Origin: an uncultured Ruminococcus sp.
GTDB lineage: Bacteria > Bacillota > Clostridia > UBA1212 > UBA1255
DNA length: 6,764 bases
Direction of reading: 5' to 3'
NCBI GenBank assembly: GCA_902782885.1
Contig: CACZOW010000092.1
Span: 1 to 6,764, forward strand
Below the pieces are notes generated by a model. The model had not been told where the DNA came from. It ran no database searches and worked only from the letters and a program-made list of their open reading frames with translations. Positions within the stretch are counted from its first letter, which is position 1. Every line of letters begins with the position of its first letter. Made by a program: the position numbers and the translations under genes. Of this stretch, positions 6,601 to 6,764 are shown piece by piece.

Positions 6601-6691
6601 ACACCAGTTCGCCGCCGCTGTAAAACAAAAGCGTTTTAAGCGCCGCCAAAGGATTATAAGGGAACGATAAATATTTACCGGTTACAGTCAA
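3623..6691 (-). CDS. GH32 fructan hydrolase fused to FGGY-family (sedoheptulokinase-like) sugar kinase
   Basis: A 1022-residue two-enzyme protein read without interruption. Residues about 1-80 resemble the N-terminal domain found ahead of GH32 in levanases. GH32 motifs follow: WLSDPNG with nucleophile Asp116, NMHWGH (142-147), FSGSA, SRDP with Asp233, and SECPDLY with acid/base Glu280. A C-terminal beta-sandwich ends near 541, with LELFIDGG (496-503). A linker of about 25 polar residues leads to a full-length FGGY kinase (567-1022): GIDIGSTT (569-576), GITGQMHG (639-646), SWMDGTG, SSNAAS, GDNQAS with probable catalytic base Asp793, NIGTGSQ (812-818), and INGGA (962-966). The GQMHG and WMDG blocks point to the sedoheptulokinase branch. 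Fructose is a likelier substrate here, but sedoheptulose or another ketose is possible. No signal peptide exists, and the kinase needs ATP, so it acts in the cytoplasm. The TTG start has GGAAGG 8 nt upstream. An internal start at the GTG near 4996 cannot be excluded. Confidence 0.9.
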   Translation of the reverse strand: MTVTGKYLSFPYNPLAALKTLLFYSGGELVFDMTERVDFCTPDRTVYMDCSRWNGLDVTIVCEAEDTVICEDCAQLKDAGGAPLIGQCGCVPESDSSSGEPRPFIHFTRKRGWLSDPNGPVYFDGKYHVFFQSNPVSAEHRNMHWGHVCSEDLFRWQELPEALYPDEDGEVFSGSAIVNKDRLLLFYTAAGGMTRLSAGRSFRICTAGSPDGVTFSPLKKGIIPSGKAEYSRDPKVVFCPELNVYLMLIYRSGSSYALMSSCDLNTWRFEQLIELPEDSECPDLYKLYADGNPGRPYWIISGASDRYLIGRFERQFQDDEQKNASDGIVFVPAQRSGRLHFGNASYAGQSFFGTPDGDVKRLTWLTAELSSACVSGQFSVPMQMSLVTGGDRMYLCAQPVKDISRLYRWQRQFKDMQLDCGGGKPQTKTLTVLPHSALDILISLPSEQKGTVEFSFFGNSFKVDFYRNSVDCGGCTAPLRACEGGSEIRVIADRLSLELFIDGGKFYMSVAAVCDYNLDRFAVTADRRLVLPLVEVREVKHESNCNPEQETGTAALSAPRSGAEHVALGIDIGSTTLSFDVINISDGQEMESYTVPNDAQKEGKPYENLYDAELILDKVLTELERLTGGTKYPKPECIGITGQMHGIVYVDAAGRAISPLYSWMDGTGAQRLDALSGKSAADYLSELTGSRAATGMGMTTLLCHSLLGCVPEGAAAVCTVADYVAMRLTGRTRPYMHSSNAASLGAFDVRHGCFLTGAAEKAGIDCALLPEVTDGYETLGQYRGIPVAAAIGDNQASFFASVGALDGAVLVNIGTGSQISFLTSAFEARPRMEVRPLAGGRRIMVGSSLCGGRSLSILETFFRDTVRLVGGADYGSAYRSIDRYLNELMQEGGEAALQHSLTVDTSFCGTREEPWRTGAVTGITPENFTPEELIRGFFFGIADELKQLYLAGGGHKPKLLVINGGAVRKSRYLRSVLEKLFQCRASVPAGREAAAYGSTVYAQVAAGLAASPEEPQSKIRYL

Positions 6692-6697
6692 ATGAAA

Positions 6698-6705
6698 CAC
6701 CTTCC
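6698..6705 (-). promoter_or_regulatory. Ribosome binding site that decides the TTG start of the fusion gene
   Basis: The minus strand reads GGAAGGTG here, and 8 nt separate its GGAAGG part from the TTG at 6689-6691. The frame stays open to the window edge, so longer starts (ATG at 6748, TTG at 6763) exist on paper, but neither has a visible ribosome site. Both would overlap the upstream gene's tail, whose stop lies 3 nt before this site. Confidence 0.7.
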
Positions 6706-6707
6706 AA

Positions 6708-6764
6708 TCAGTATATCTCTCCCGGGCAAAGATATTCCGCAATCTCATTTGCAAGCAGTTCAAA
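6708..6764 (-). CDS. C-terminal tail of an upstream gene (18 codons), unidentified
   Basis: From the window edge the minus-strand frame reads FELLANEIAEYLCPGEIY and then TGA at 6708-6710. The composition is that of an ordinary amphipathic C-terminal helix. The stop falls 3 nt before the ribosome site of the GH32-kinase gene and 16 nt before its TTG start, which is typical spacing within an operon. The product cannot be named from 18 residues. In this setting a transporter part, regulator or sugar enzyme would be expected, but that is a guess. Confidence 0.5.
   Translation of the reverse strand, partial: FELLANEIAEYLCPGEIY

Overview
The window reads as part of a fructan-use locus from a Gram-positive bacterium, most likely a gut-type Clostridia member. 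I infer this from the single-membrane surface-protein design (signal peptide, Pro/Thr/Ala stalk, C-terminal membrane segment with Arg/Lys tail, one sortase-like signal), the GGAGG-type ribosome sites, a sigma-A-type promoter and the moderate GC content. The exact taxon cannot be read from the sequence. All supported genes lie on the minus strand, so the gene order in the direction of transcription runs from high to low coordinates.

Layout, in transcription order: (a) 6708-6764, the last 18 codons of an upstream gene, unidentified. (b) 3623-6691, a 1022-residue protein starting at TTG, 16 nt after that gene. It joins a complete levanase-type glycoside hydrolase family 32 (GH32) unit to a complete FGGY-family sugar kinase that looks most like sedoheptulokinases. 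It has no signal peptide, so it should be cytoplasmic. (c) 2044-3480 and 654-1973, two paralogous secreted, surface-anchored proteins, each built from two copies of a beta-rich module of about 170 residues. (d) A strong intrinsic terminator at 609-640. (e) A new transcription unit with a near-consensus promoter, overlapped by a LacI-type palindrome, driving (f) 1-528, the N-terminal 176 residues of a secreted GH32 enzyme that runs off the window edge.

A working model (inference): the secreted GH32 cuts fructan outside the cell. The two surface proteins, whose modules resemble fructan-binding or concanavalin-like lectin domains, hold the polysaccharide or oligosaccharides at the envelope. Imported oligosaccharides are then trimmed in the cytoplasm by the GH32 half of the fusion, and the released ketose is phosphorylated by the attached kinase. 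The GH32-FGGY fusion is the most unusual item. The second is the pair of two-module surface proteins, whose repeats resemble each other more within each gene than between genes. No gene-free stretch exceeds 300 bases. I saw no RNA gene, mobile element or CRISPR array.
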